64,000 nt of DNA from the NCBI GenBank assembly GCA_902826835.1, contig CADEGH010000030.1:1-64000 (forward strand), written 5' to 3'. The translations under genes were made by a program, and so were the position numbers. The stretch's first letter is position 1, and the number at the start of each line of letters is the position of its first letter. The notes below the pieces were generated by a model, which had not been told where the DNA came from, did not search any database, and saw only the letters and a program-made list of their open reading frames with translations. Positions 53,126 through 62,166 of this stretch are shown in pieces. This stretch comes from an uncultured bacterium (GTDB lineage: Bacteria > Planctomycetota > GCA-002687715).

Positions 53126-54118
53126 TCAAATCCCGTGGCGACGCCGCGCACTCTCCACGATGCCACCCAAAAGGTCCCGGTAAGACAGTCCGCTCCGCTC
53201 CGAGAGGATGACCAAATCGCCGGTGATCGGATTGATGCCGGGCAACGGATTGACCTCGAGGAAGTTCGGCCGCCCCTCCCGGTCGAGCCGGATGTCGACC
53301 CGGCCGACATCGCGGCACGACAACGCCCGGTAAGCCTGAAGCGCCACTTTGCCGACGCTGGCAGTGAGGCCCGGATCGCGCTCGGGCGGCACGGCGTAAC
53401 GCACCTCTTCCCGCCAATTGCGCTTGACTTCGAGGCTGTAGACAAAATCCTCGGGGCGATCCTTCTTCGGAATGATCTCCATCACTCCGATCACGCGAGC
53501 CTCTTCCCCCGACCCCAGAATGCCCACCGTGAATTCCGGCCCCGGGCAGAACTCCTCCACGAGCACCGGCTCACCGTAGTCGGCGAGCAGACCTGCGACC
53601 CGCTCGTGCAGTCCTCGGGCATCGGCCAGCTTGGAACTCTTGCGGATGCCCATGCTCGACCCCTCGAACAGCGGCTTGGCGATGACCGGGAAGCGGAGGT
53701 CAGACGCCGCGGGTGCCTCCGCGCTCTCGGCAACAACAAAAGCCGGAGTGCGGACGCCCGCCGAGGCCACCACCCGCTTGGCGAGCCCCTTGTCGAGAGT
53801 CAAAGCGCAGGTGAGCGGGTCGCTGTGGGTGCCCGGAACCTTCAGCATCTCGAGCAGCGCAGGAACATGGGCCTCGCGTGATCGGCCGCCGAATCCTTCG
53901 CAGATGTTGAACACGAGGGCGGGCGGGCGGGAGAGCAGAGCCTCGATCAGGGCCCGCCCTCCCCCGAGCAGTCGAGTCGGATAGCCGAGGGCGCGCAGGT
54001 TCTCGGCGATCGCCTGCACCGTGGATTCGGAGTCGTACTCCTCGAATCGATCCTCGGGTCCTAAGGCCGTCCCCTCGTCCGTCGGCTTCAAGTCGTACGC
54101 GATGCCAATCTCGATCAC
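53126..54118 (-). CDS. stand-alone ATP-grasp ligase, D-Ala-D-Ala ligase-like
   Basis: A 330-residue protein of the D-alanine-D-alanine ligase family. It has a Rossmann-like N-domain with ALVFNICEG, the ATP loop KPLFEGSSMGI (148-158), VLVEEFCPGPEFTVGI and the metal site LEVNPLPG (287-294). Such enzymes activate a carboxylate as acyl-phosphate and join it to an amine. Location between kamA and a second ATP-grasp-GNAT gene, with an ATGA overlap with kamA, speaks against the housekeeping cell-wall Ddl. The N-terminal region (IEIGIAYDLKPTDEG) also differs from Ddl. Substrates are unknown; a beta-lysine-containing product is an inference. Confidence 0.85.
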   Translation of the reverse strand: MIEIGIAYDLKPTDEGTALGPEDRFEEYDSESTVQAIAENLRALGYPTRLLGGGRALIEALLSRPPALVFNICEGFGGRSREAHVPALLEMLKVPGTHSDPLTCALTLDKGLAKRVVASAGVRTPAFVVAESAEAPAASDLRFPVIAKPLFEGSSMGIRKSSKLADARGLHERVAGLLADYGEPVLVEEFCPGPEFTVGILGSGEEARVIGVMEIIPKKDRPEDFVYSLEVKRNWREEVRYAVPPERDPGLTASVGKVALQAYRALSCRDVGRVDIRLDREGRPNFLEVNPLPGINPITGDLVILSERSGLSYRDLLGGIVESARRRHGI

Positions 54119-55488
54119 GAGCCTTGGGCCTCGGCGTCTTTCTTGTGGGAGGTGCCCCGGTGCACCCAGGAACTCTTCCCGACTACCGGCGCCGACGGAT
54201 CCTCGGCCTTCGGAGCGGCATGGCTTTCGCCACTGTCGGTGCGCGCGTGGACGGCTACCGGGGATGGCACTTCACGCGGCTCGAAGTACTCGTACACCTT
54301 GCCTTGGAAGTTGCGCAGGATGACTTTGCCGCCTTCGCGGTCGTAGTCGAGCATGTAGCGCGGAGAGACCGGGACCTTGCCACCGCCGCCGGGGGCGTCG
54401 ATGACGTAGGTCGGGACTCCGAGCCCACTCGTGTGTCCTCGCAAGCCTTCGATGATGTCGATGCCCGCCTGCACGGTGGTGCGGAAGTGTTCGGTGCCGC
54501 GCACCGGGTCACACTGGTAGAGGTAGTAGGGCCGCACGCGCATGCGCAGGAGGCCGTGCACGAGCGCCTTCATCGTGTCGAGAGTGTCGTTCACCCCCTT
54601 GAGCAACACGGACTGGTTGTTCAGGGGGATCCCGGCGCGCAGGAGTTTGTCGCAGGCGGCGGCCGCTTCCTTGGTCAACTCGTTCGGGTGGTTGAAGTGG
54701 ACGTTGATCCACAGCGGGTGATACTTCTCGAGCATCCGACAGAGTTCGTCGGTGATGCGCTGCGGCATGGCGACAGGAACCCGGCTGCCGATGCGAATCA
54801 TGTCGAGATGCGGGATGGCCCGCAGCTTGGCGAGGATCTTTTCGAGCTTCGGCGTCGAGTTGTTGAGGGGATCACCGCCGGAAACCACCACGTCGCGGAC
54901 CGTCTTGGTCTTCGCGATGTAATCGACCATGCGGTCGATCTCGACTTCGGGCACCGCATCTTCGTACATGATGCGTTTGCGAGTGCAGTATCGGCAGTAA
55001 ATCGCACACGAGTTCGAGATCACCATCAAGACCCGGTCCGGGTAGCGATGCGTGATTCCCGGCACCGGCGAGAACTGCTCTTCGCCCAGCGGGTCTTCGA
55101 GACCCACGTCCCGGTGCTCGTACTCCTCGCGGAGGGGCACGACCTGCTTCAACAACGGGTCGTCCTGATTGCCGGCGTCAAAGAGCGACAGGTAGTAGGG
55201 CGTGATGCCCATCCTGAAGTCCTGCAGCACACTTTGGCGCAGATCCCATTCGCCCGGTGGGATCGAAAGATGTCGGGCCAACTCTTCGAGCGTCGTCACC
55301 CGGTTGCGAAACTGCCAACGCCAGTCGTTCCAGTCCTCGTCGGTCACGTCCGGAAAATAGTGAGCGCGACCACGACGACTCGGAGGCTGGTCGACGGCAC
55401 CCTCGGTGCCGGTCGACTCTGGGGTCTCCATCTCTCGCGTACTCCCGAACCACCGAAGCCCGCGAGCGTGAGTCGCGGCTGTCGGCAT
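54115..55488 (-). CDS. kamA: lysine 2,3-aminomutase
   Basis: The ATG at 55488 has GAGGTGA upstream and gives 457 residues. It is a radical SAM, PLP-dependent aminomutase: cluster motif CAIYCRYC (C161, C165, C168) and PLP lysine K371 in DAPGGGGKVP. In characterised lysine 2,3-aminomutase two Asp residues bind the lysine side-chain amine. Both are present here, D327 (YQCDPVRG) and D364 (VIDAPGG), whereas glutamate-type enzymes lack them. So L-lysine to L-beta-lysine is predicted. An N-terminal extension (1-40) and an Ala/Ser-rich C-terminal tail are additional. It leads a tightly coupled operon with two ATP-grasp genes, unlike kamD/E fermentation operons. Confidence 0.92.
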   Translation of the reverse strand: MPTAATHARGLRWFGSTREMETPESTGTEGAVDQPPSRRGRAHYFPDVTDEDWNDWRWQFRNRVTTLEELARHLSIPPGEWDLRQSVLQDFRMGITPYYLSLFDAGNQDDPLLKQVVPLREEYEHRDVGLEDPLGEEQFSPVPGITHRYPDRVLMVISNSCAIYCRYCTRKRIMYEDAVPEVEIDRMVDYIAKTKTVRDVVVSGGDPLNNSTPKLEKILAKLRAIPHLDMIRIGSRVPVAMPQRITDELCRMLEKYHPLWINVHFNHPNELTKEAAAACDKLLRAGIPLNNQSVLLKGVNDTLDTMKALVHGLLRMRVRPYYLYQCDPVRGTEHFRTTVQAGIDIIEGLRGHTSGLGVPTYVIDAPGGGGKVPVSPRYMLDYDREGGKVILRNFQGKVYEYFEPREVPSPVAVHARTDSGESHAAPKAEDPSAPVVGKSSWVHRGTSHKKDAEAQGS

Positions 55489-55679
55489 CGTCTTCACCTC
55501 ACCTCGGGAAAGCATCCGCGCTTCCCCGGATTCCCCGCCGCTCACGTCGGCGGGGAGCGCTGCCCAGATCGCTCTGGTCAGCGAACACGATGGCGCCGGT
55601 TGGAAGCTTCACAAGCCCCCCCAAGAGGACTCCGGAAATCCGCGCGCGGAATCCGGCGAGGCGCACTCCTGAAGCCGAT

Positions 55680-56984
55680 TCAGCGCGCGTGGGCATCCCG
55701 AGTTCGCGCTCGTTCGACGGCGCGGCCGACCCAGTAAGCGAGACCGAGGCCGACCCCCGCTCCGGCCAGACCGGTGATCTCTACGGCCAGGAAACCACGG
55801 GCAAAGAGGAGCTGAAAACCATACGCCCCGAGCAGGTCGCCGCCCCGGTAGACCCAGTTGTCGATGGCGCTCTTCGCCTGGTACTTCTCGGCGCGGGAGA
55901 CGGTGGTGTAGACCACCTCCCGTCCCGGTCGGCCAAAGCCGAACTCCGAGGCGCGGGTCAAGATTTCGACCCCGATGATCACGGCGAGTCCCGGGGCCAA
56001 CAAATACGAAACGAATCCTGTGAGATAAGCGAGGGCGACGAGGCCGAGCAGGAGGCCCGGTCCGAATCTGTTGAGCAGGAAGCCCGCCATGGTGGCCTGA
56101 AAGACCAGCGCCAAGACCTGGGTCGCGAGGCTCGCCTGGGCAAAGAGCTCTCGCACCTCGGCGGTGGCCAACCCCGAGGCCTTCACGATCTCGAGGCGGA
56201 GTAGGTAGACGAAGGTCGCAAGCGTGGTTCCGACCAAGATGTATCCCGCCATCGCGGTGAGCACCGGCCGACGCAAAAGGGCTCGCAGACCCTCGGTCAC
56301 TCCGGACGCCGGCGGCCGCTCGCCCACCCCCCAGACCGAGGTTTCCCCGTCCAGGGTTCGCCAGGTGTGCATCGCCAAGACTAATTGGCGCATGCAGAGC
56401 ACGCAGCCCTCGAGCAAGACCACGCCCACCGCGAGCCAGACTCGAACATCGACCTCTTTGCCCCAGACTGACATCAGCAGGGAGCCCGTGAGTGCCCCGA
56501 GGGTCCCTCCGGCTGCGATCAGGCCGTACAGGGTTCGCCCCTCCCCTTCGCGAAACAAGTCGGCCAGAGTGCTCCAAAAGACCGCCACCAAGAACACGTT
56601 GACGACGGCTTGCCAAACGAAGAGCGCCCGACCAACCTCCGCGGAGAGCTCCTCGCGAACGCCGGTCAAGAAAGCGAACACGATCAGGCATCCGAGGATG
56701 AGGCGGTGCGCGAGCGGCACGAGGATGCGGCGTGGGTAGCGGGACACGAGCCAAGACCAGGTCGGCACCACCACCGTCATCGCGAGGAAGGTGTTGCGGA
56801 AGAGCTGAACGCGGTCCGAGGTTGCCCCTTCGACGGCAAACGCGTCGCGGATCGGCCGCAGGAGGTAATTGAAGGCGAGGAGTAGGAAACTCCAGAGAAA
56901 CGCCCACATCACCGCCCGCCGATCGATGGGCCGGAGGCTTCGGAGTCGGGCGAAATATCCCAGTCGTTCAGTGGGTGCAGTCAG
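55680..56984 (-). CDS. MFS-fold transporter, ATP/ADP-translocase-like; probable CTG start
   Basis: The conventional start is GTG 56912 or ATG 56909 (about 410 residues). However, the frame is open and protein-like back to a CTG at 56984 that overlaps the SMUG stop as CTGA, adding TERLGYFARLRSLRPIDRR before the first helix. The core has about 11-12 membrane helices and the family start FLLLAFNYLLRPIRDAF, found in MFS-type proteins related to nucleotide translocases, many of which are uncharacterised. Conserved basic residues sit in the first loops (SRYPRRILVPLAHR). The substrate cannot be inferred. The gene is last in a run from msrB. Confidence 0.75.
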   Translation of the reverse strand: MTAPTERLGYFARLRSLRPIDRRAVMWAFLWSFLLLAFNYLLRPIRDAFAVEGATSDRVQLFRNTFLAMTVVVPTWSWLVSRYPRRILVPLAHRLILGCLIVFAFLTGVREELSAEVGRALFVWQAVVNVFLVAVFWSTLADLFREGEGRTLYGLIAAGGTLGALTGSLLMSVWGKEVDVRVWLAVGVVLLEGCVLCMRQLVLAMHTWRTLDGETSVWGVGERPPASGVTEGLRALLRRPVLTAMAGYILVGTTLATFVYLLRLEIVKASGLATAEVRELFAQASLATQVLALVFQATMAGFLLNRFGPGLLLGLVALAYLTGFVSYLLAPGLAVIIGVEILTRASEFGFGRPGREVVYTTVSRAEKYQAKSAIDNWVYRGGDLLGAYGFQLLFARGFLAVEITGLAGAGVGLGLAYWVGRAVERARTRDAHAR

Positions 56985-57709
56985 GGGCGCCGCCGATCTT
57001 CAGGGAGCGCCCCGAGGTCTTGCAACTGCCGCTCGATGGTCGACTCCCAGCCGCGATTGGCGGCCGGACTAGCCGGACTCGGATGCAGAATCGTGCCGTG
57101 ACGCACTGCGAGCCCGGTCAACGCCGCGAGAGCCCGCTTGTGAGCGAACCCCCCGACTCCGACCACCAGCGTGGGGCGGAGCCACTCCACCATTTCGCGG
57201 AGAGAACGGTCACACTGCACCTCCAGTTCTTCCCGCTCCGACTTGGGCAGACGATCCGGGGTGAGGTTCGCACCACTCGCGCCGAGGAAGGCCAAGGGGC
57301 ACCAATTCCAGACGAAGAAATGCTCGAAAAACTCAGCCGCCGAACCGAACCGCCGTTCCGCCCACCCCCACAGGCGTCGCCCGCTCACTTCGCTGCGGGA
57401 GCATTCGAGACCGAGGATCGGGCGTTTGGCGTGTTCCTTGGTCGGGCGCTGCACGGTGCCGGAGAGCTTCAAAAACTCCTTGACCGCGCGGACTTCGCCG
57501 AAGGGAATTCCCGTCTGTGCCATCCCGAACGGGCCGGGGTTCATACCCAGGAGCAGTGTGGGCACGTTCGGGTGAGCGAATCGCTGGAGGTACTGCCGAG
57601 TCAACGCCCCCGCGTAGTCGAGCGGCTGATAGGCGACGGTGACCGGCGCGCCGAACTCCAGCTTGTCCAACCGTTTGCGAAGTCGCTCCACGATCGCGAG
57701 GGCGCTCAT
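56981..57709 (-). CDS. SMUG1-type uracil-DNA glycosylase family protein
   Basis: From the ATG at 57709 the protein has 242 residues. The signature motif is LLLGMNPGPFGMAQTGIPFG (53-72), in which the Asn of GMNPGP is catalytic in SMUG1, and the second motif is LHPSPASPAAN with the His near residue 216. The middle contains the FVWNWCPLAFL strand. SMUG-type enzymes excise uracil and oxidised pyrimidines from DNA. Its start overlaps the YwaF-like stop as ATGA and its stop overlaps a CTG of the transporter gene. DNA repair of deaminated cytosine is useful in a high-GC genome, but co-transcription with transport genes has no clear reason. Confidence 0.92.
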   Translation of the reverse strand: MSALAIVERLRKRLDKLEFGAPVTVAYQPLDYAGALTRQYLQRFAHPNVPTLLLGMNPGPFGMAQTGIPFGEVRAVKEFLKLSGTVQRPTKEHAKRPILGLECSRSEVSGRRLWGWAERRFGSAAEFFEHFFVWNWCPLAFLGASGANLTPDRLPKSEREELEVQCDRSLREMVEWLRPTLVVGVGGFAHKRALAALTGLAVRHGTILHPSPASPAANRGWESTIERQLQDLGALPEDRRRP

Positions 57710-58395
57710 GCGCGCGTCCTCGCCCGCTTCGGGAGAACTCGTTCGATGAGCAGGAAGAACCCGAGCGCGATGACCTCGCAGACGACCAAGTACCAGGGCC
57801 ACGGACCCAAGTGGTCCAGGGGGCTGCCGGCACTCGGGGGGTGTCTCAGGAACATGTAGTTGGCACCCAACGCGAGATCGAACGCTCCGGCGAGGAGAGC
57901 CCAGAGATTAGTGGCCAGGAAGACCCGGAAGGCCGCTCCCGGCGCCAAGCGTTCGCCAAGCCCGTAGACGAAGAGCAGCGGCGTGGCGACCAAAACCCCG
58001 TGGTTCAGAAAGTACGTCCAAAAAAAGACGTCGGGGAAGCCTTGGGTCAAGTCGGGAGAAAACAGGGCCGGGAATGCGGCGGCGAGTCCCCAAAGACACG
58101 AGATCTCGATGAGTCGGGGCCGCCGCGCGAGGAGCGCTCCGACATTCATGATCGCCGCCCCGTCGCAGAGGTGGAGCGGAAGGTGCTTGACGAGGCTCCA
58201 CTCGCCGCGGCGAAGGGAGGCGAAGTGCCAGAGTCCGTGCGCGAACAAAAGCACGAGCGCCAGAGTCCAGCGCGCCGGGGTCCCCCTCCGCGCTGGGGCG
58301 GCGCGAGTCCAAAAGACGAGCCCGCCCGAGAGGCCGAGGACGACCAAGAGGGCCACGCAGTGATCCGTGCCGAAGAACTGGAACACGCGGCACAC
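57706..58395 (-). CDS. YwaF/TIGR02206 family integral membrane protein
   Basis: A 229-residue protein with six to seven membrane helices. Family hallmarks are FQFFGTDH near the start, HLPLHLCDGAA (70-80), FFWTYFLNHG and the C-terminal LGANYMFLRHPP with LDHLGPWPWYLVVCEV. The function of this family is unknown. Conserved His and Cys residues in membrane segments hint at metal or redox chemistry. The start is GTG at 58395, with another GTG three codons later as an alternative. It lies 22 bases after msrB. Confidence 0.88.
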   Translation of the reverse strand: MCRVFQFFGTDHCVALLVVLGLSGGLVFWTRAAPARRGTPARWTLALVLLFAHGLWHFASLRRGEWSLVKHLPLHLCDGAAIMNVGALLARRPRLIEISCLWGLAAAFPALFSPDLTQGFPDVFFWTYFLNHGVLVATPLLFVYGLGERLAPGAAFRVFLATNLWALLAGAFDLALGANYMFLRHPPSAGSPLDHLGPWPWYLVVCEVIALGFFLLIERVLPKRARTRA

Positions 58396-58417
58396 TACGT
58401 GGCGCGGGCCAAAGGGG

Positions 58418-59005
58418 TCATTTCTTCGGAGTGAACGAGAGGGCCGCCGAGTTCATGCAGTAGCGAAGGCCGGTCGGGCGCGGGCCGTCTTCGAAGACGT
58501 GGCCCAGGTGCGCGGAACATCTCTGGCAGCGGACCTCAGTGCGCACCATGCCGTGACTCTCGTCCGAGTGCTCGTCTACGTGCTCGCGGTCGAACGGCTG
58601 AAAAAAACTCGGCCATCCGGTGCCGGAGTCGAACTTCGTTCCGCTGTTGAATAGGGGGAGGTCACAGATGACGCAGTGGTACACCCCCTCCGCCTTACTG
58701 TTCCAATACTTGCCGGTGAAGGCGCGCTCGGTTCCCGCGTCGCAGGTCACGGCCCGCTCTAGGGGCTCGAGATCGCCGATCCGGGCCTCCTTTTGGGCGG
58801 CGGTCCACGGAGTGATGTCATGGCCACTCGCGGACAGTTTTTGCCCGGCGGCCACAGGTGGCTTTTCGTTCTTCATGGCAAGGCGCTCCCCCTCGGAAGC
58901 CGTAGGCCCGTCCGACTCCCGTGCCACCGGCGAACACGCGGCGGTGAAGGCGAGCAGGAAAAGTAGGGCCAGGCTCGAAAATGCGACTCGGTTCATGGGG
59001 TTCAC
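58418..59005 (-). CDS. msrB: peptide-methionine (R)-S-oxide reductase, lipoprotein form
   Basis: A 195-residue protein with a lipoprotein leader (LALLFLLAFTAAC, acyl Cys C24), so this MsrB works outside the cytoplasm. The domain has YHCVICDLPLF and EVRCQRCSAHLGHVF (two CxxC pairs that hold structural zinc), TGWPSFFQP, and the catalytic cysteine in GLRYCMNSAAL. It reduces methionine-R-sulfoxide in oxidised proteins. A second ATG four codons in is an equally possible start. It leads the minus-strand run to YwaF-like, SMUG and transporter genes and is divergent from the second TPR kinase gene, with about 50 bases between. Confidence 0.95.
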   Translation of the reverse strand: MNPMNRVAFSSLALLFLLAFTAACSPVARESDGPTASEGERLAMKNEKPPVAAGQKLSASGHDITPWTAAQKEARIGDLEPLERAVTCDAGTERAFTGKYWNSKAEGVYHCVICDLPLFNSGTKFDSGTGWPSFFQPFDREHVDEHSDESHGMVRTEVRCQRCSAHLGHVFEDGPRPTGLRYCMNSAALSFTPKK

Positions 59006-59055
59006 GCTACCTTGGATGGCGACTGGGTCGCCCCGGTTTCATCGAATTATCCCTT

Positions 59056-62000
59056 ATGGACGACGTGGACCCGTTGGATGCCGCGCTGGCGCGAGGATTT
59101 CGTCGCGCGGAGCTCGGCCAACCCTCGAACCCGGACCGCGCGGGCCGCCGCCCACGGTACGAGATCGGGAGCGAACTCGGACGGGGTGGAATGGGGGTCG
59201 TCTTTCGGGCGCAGGACCGGGAACTCGGCCGCACCGTCGCGCTGAAGGTCCTCAGGTCGGATGCCGCGATCCGGGGGATCCGACCCGAGCGCTTCGTCGA
59301 GGAGGCCCGCATCGCCAGCCAGCTCGAGCACCCCTCGATCCTGCCGGTGTACGACTTCGGCGTTTGGTCAGGCGGGGAGCCCTTCTTCACCATGCGCCTC
59401 GTGCTCGGCACGAGCCTCGCCGAACGGCTGAAGGCCGGACCTCTCGAACCGAGTGAGCGACTCCGAGTCTTCTCCCGCATCCTGGAGGCCGTGGCGTACG
59501 CGCATCAGCGAGGCGTCATTCACCGCGACCTGAAGCCGGGCAACGTCCTGCTCGGGAGCTTCGGGGAGGTCTTCGTGATGGACTGGGGCCTCGCCAAGGT
59601 CTTGGAGCGCTCCGAGCCAACCCCGGAGAACGAGTCGACTCCCGGAAGTTCGCCCCCGGCCTGGGCTTCCGAGAGCGGGTCGGTGATGGGCACCTACGCC
59701 TACATGCCGCCCGAGCAGGCGCGGGGCGACATCGCCTCCATCGACGCCCGCAGCGATGTCTTTGCGCTCGGTGCCATCCTCCTCGAGCTTTGGACCGGTT
59801 CCCCTCCCTACTCCAGTTCGGATCGGACGACCCTGAAGAGCCTGGCCGAAGGCGCGAACCTGGAGGAAGCGTTCGCTCGTCTGGAGGCCTCCGCGGCGGA
59901 CCCCGCGCTGGGAGCCATCATCCGTGGCACCCTCGCGGCCGACCCGAGCGCGCGACTGCCCAACGCGGGGTCCGTGCTCGATCAGTTCCGCGCGTGGGAA
60001 CGAGGCGAAGCGCGCCGATTGGAGGCGGCGGAAATCGCCGCCGCCGAGGCGCGTGAGCGCGCCCGACAAGATCGTCGCGCGCGCCGCCTCGTCACCGCCT
60101 TGGCCCTGGCGGTCGTCCTCGGGCTCGGATCGGTCGCGTGGGTGGGCTTTCAATGGCGCGAGGCCCGGCTTGCCGATCAAGTCGCCACCGAGCACGCGGC
60201 CAACTCGGAGCTCGATCGGGCCCTCGCACTCGCGGCGGCAACGACCAGGGCCACCGCGGTGGAGAGCTTGGAACAAGCCGTGCACCAAGCTCGCGCGGCG
60301 CTTTCGAGCCTTGAGCGAGCCGAGCTCGCCAGCGATCGGACGGCACGCGCCCGCGCAATCTTGGCCGGCCTCGAAGCATCTCTCTCCGCCGCGCGCGCTT
60401 CGAGAACCCAAGATCAGCGAGACCATCACTTGGCGGTGGCATTGGAGAGGGCACAAACGGCTTTGGATTCCGGAGACCAGGTCATCCAGTCGGCCGCCGA
60501 CCGACGCAAAGAAGCTCGGCATCGCTATGAAGTCGCCTTTGCGGCCTATGGAGTGGATGTGCTCGATTCCCCGGTGACCTCCTCGGCGGCGGAGTTGCGC
60601 AAGTCCAGCATTGCCCTCGAAATCGCGATGTCCGTCTCCCACTGGGCGACCATCCTGGAAAAGGGCAACGAAACACGCGAAGCCGCCCGGATCCTCATTG
60701 CCATCGCGGACGCATTGGATCCCGCGCCGGACCGCATGCAATTGCGAGCGATGATCGCCAATCGGAGCGTCGATGTCTCCGAGGTCCTCCGCTTGGCCCG
60801 CGATTCGCGAGCAATGCGAGGGGCACCCTTCCTTGCGCGCATCGTAGGCAACATCCTCGTGTCCTGCGCACACGATCGGGATGCCCTAGACTTACTCCGC
60901 GAAGTCTCCCGACATCATCCCTCGGATTTCCAAATTCAGTTCCAGCTCTTCGTGGTGGAGAAGGACGGCCCAGACCGGGATCTGACGGCCGCCATTCGGC
61001 AGGGGTGGCTGGTCCGCGCCCTCCGTCCCGATCATCTAGGCATCCTGCACGATCTCGCCGGACTCGAGAGCCAAGCCGGACACGCAAAGATCGCTCTGGA
61101 GCTCTACGAGGAATTGGTGCGCATACGACCCAAGGACGCCCATTCCGTGGTCCACGTGGCCCAGGAGCACTTCACTCGGCAGCGCTTTGCCGAGGCATTG
61201 AATTGGGCCAAGCGCGCGCTCGAACTCGACCGCGGACAAGCCGGGGCTTGGTCGATTCTCGGGGCCTCCCACTGGAAACTCGGGCGCCTGGACGATGCCG
61301 AGGCCGCCTTCAAGAGCCTCGCCGAACTTCTCCCCCGTTTGGCAGTGGGCCCGAACAATTTGGGCCTGCTCCTTTTCGAGCGCGAGCGCTACCGAGAAGC
61401 CGCGGATGCATTTGCGACGGCCTTGGCGCGAGAGCCCAATCTCCCCGACCGCGGGAATCTCCACTATGACTTGGGCCAAGCCCTGCGCTTGTCTGGAGAC
61501 TCGAGCGCGGCCCTCCCCCACTACGAGGCCGCGGTCGAGTTCGAGCCGACCGACCCCGCGAACCACGATGCGCTCGTCGTTGCCCTCCTGGCTTCAGGCA
61601 ATTTCCCGCCGGCTGCCCAGCGCGCGACCACCGCCGCAGCGCTCTTTCCGACCCGCTATCTCTCCCAGTTCAATGCCGCCATCGCGCACCTCGCGACCGC
61701 TTCGGAGTCCGTCGCCGTAGCCGACCTCAAGCGCGCCCAGGCGATCGACCCAGACAATTTCGTTCCGGTTCTCCTTGAAATCCACGTTCGGTGCTTGGCC
61801 AAAGACCCGGCGGCCCGAAACCCGGAAGCGGCGCGGGCCGGGATCGCCAAGCTCGAAGCACTATCCCCGCATCCCGCCCACGTGGCTACCGCGCGCACCA
61901 TGCTGCACATCGTCCAAGGCGAGTTCGAAGCTGCCTTGGGATCGGTGGAGCTGGTGAAGGACGAGCTGGACGACCCCGAATTAGTGGCGCTCCTCTACGC

Positions 62001-62139
62001 CCGCATCGCCTACGGGTTGGGGAGGACTGAACGCGCGGAGGAATCCTTCTCCGAGGCGGAGGCGGTCCGAAGCACTCGGACGGACTGGCACCTCCAGCGG
62101 CTGCGCGAGATCCTCACTGAGTCTCTGTCTCAAAAATAG
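59056..62139 (+). CDS. membrane Ser/Thr protein kinase with TPR repeats, DWG variant
   Basis: From the ATG at 59056 the protein has 1027 residues. The kinase domain (about 33-310) has GRGGMGVVF, K64 in VALKVL, HRDLKPGNVLLG, and MDWGLAKVL in place of the usual DFG, then GTYAYMPPEQA and DVFALGAIL. A membrane helix (LVTALALAVVLGLGSVAWVGF) lies near 343-364, followed by a probable coiled coil (Ala/Arg/Leu-rich, about 370-500) and TPR repeats to the end (for example AGAWSILGASHWKLGRLDDAE and VGPNNLGLLLFERERYREAA). DWG occurs in other bacterial TPR kinases and is compatible with activity. It is divergent from msrB; substrate unknown. Confidence 0.92.
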   Translation: MDDVDPLDAALARGFRRAELGQPSNPDRAGRRPRYEIGSELGRGGMGVVFRAQDRELGRTVALKVLRSDAAIRGIRPERFVEEARIASQLEHPSILPVYDFGVWSGGEPFFTMRLVLGTSLAERLKAGPLEPSERLRVFSRILEAVAYAHQRGVIHRDLKPGNVLLGSFGEVFVMDWGLAKVLERSEPTPENESTPGSSPPAWASESGSVMGTYAYMPPEQARGDIASIDARSDVFALGAILLELWTGSPPYSSSDRTTLKSLAEGANLEEAFARLEASAADPALGAIIRGTLAADPSARLPNAGSVLDQFRAWERGEARRLEAAEIAAAEARERARQDRRARRLVTALALAVVLGLGSVAWVGFQWREARLADQVATEHAANSELDRALALAAATTRATAVESLEQAVHQARAALSSLERAELASDRTARARAILAGLEASLSAARASRTQDQRDHHLAVALERAQTALDSGDQVIQSAADRRKEARHRYEVAFAAYGVDVLDSPVTSSAAELRKSSIALEIAMSVSHWATILEKGNETREAARILIAIADALDPAPDRMQLRAMIANRSVDVSEVLRLARDSRAMRGAPFLARIVGNILVSCAHDRDALDLLREVSRHHPSDFQIQFQLFVVEKDGPDRDLTAAIRQGWLVRALRPDHLGILHDLAGLESQAGHAKIALELYEELVRIRPKDAHSVVHVAQEHFTRQRFAEALNWAKRALELDRGQAGAWSILGASHWKLGRLDDAEAAFKSLAELLPRLAVGPNNLGLLLFERERYREAADAFATALAREPNLPDRGNLHYDLGQALRLSGDSSAALPHYEAAVEFEPTDPANHDALVVALLASGNFPPAAQRATTAAALFPTRYLSQFNAAIAHLATASESVAVADLKRAQAIDPDNFVPVLLEIHVRCLAKDPAARNPEAARAGIAKLEALSPHPAHVATARTMLHIVQGEFEAALGSVELVKDELDDPELVALLYARIAYGLGRTERAEESFSEAEAVRSTRTDWHLQRLREILTESLSQK

Positions 62140-62166
62140 ACACATCAGGATCAAAGCTACTTAGTT

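Noticed and set aside
54115..55488. EpmB (EF-P lysine aminomutase) or glutamate 2,3-aminomutase
   Set aside because: Length and neighbours do not fit EpmB (no efp or epmA), and both lysine-binding Asp residues are present, which glutamate-type enzymes lack.
59368..60873. 501-residue antisense frame opposite the second kinase
   Set aside because: It would run through the kinase catalytic motifs in antisense and has low-complexity Gly/Arg composition.
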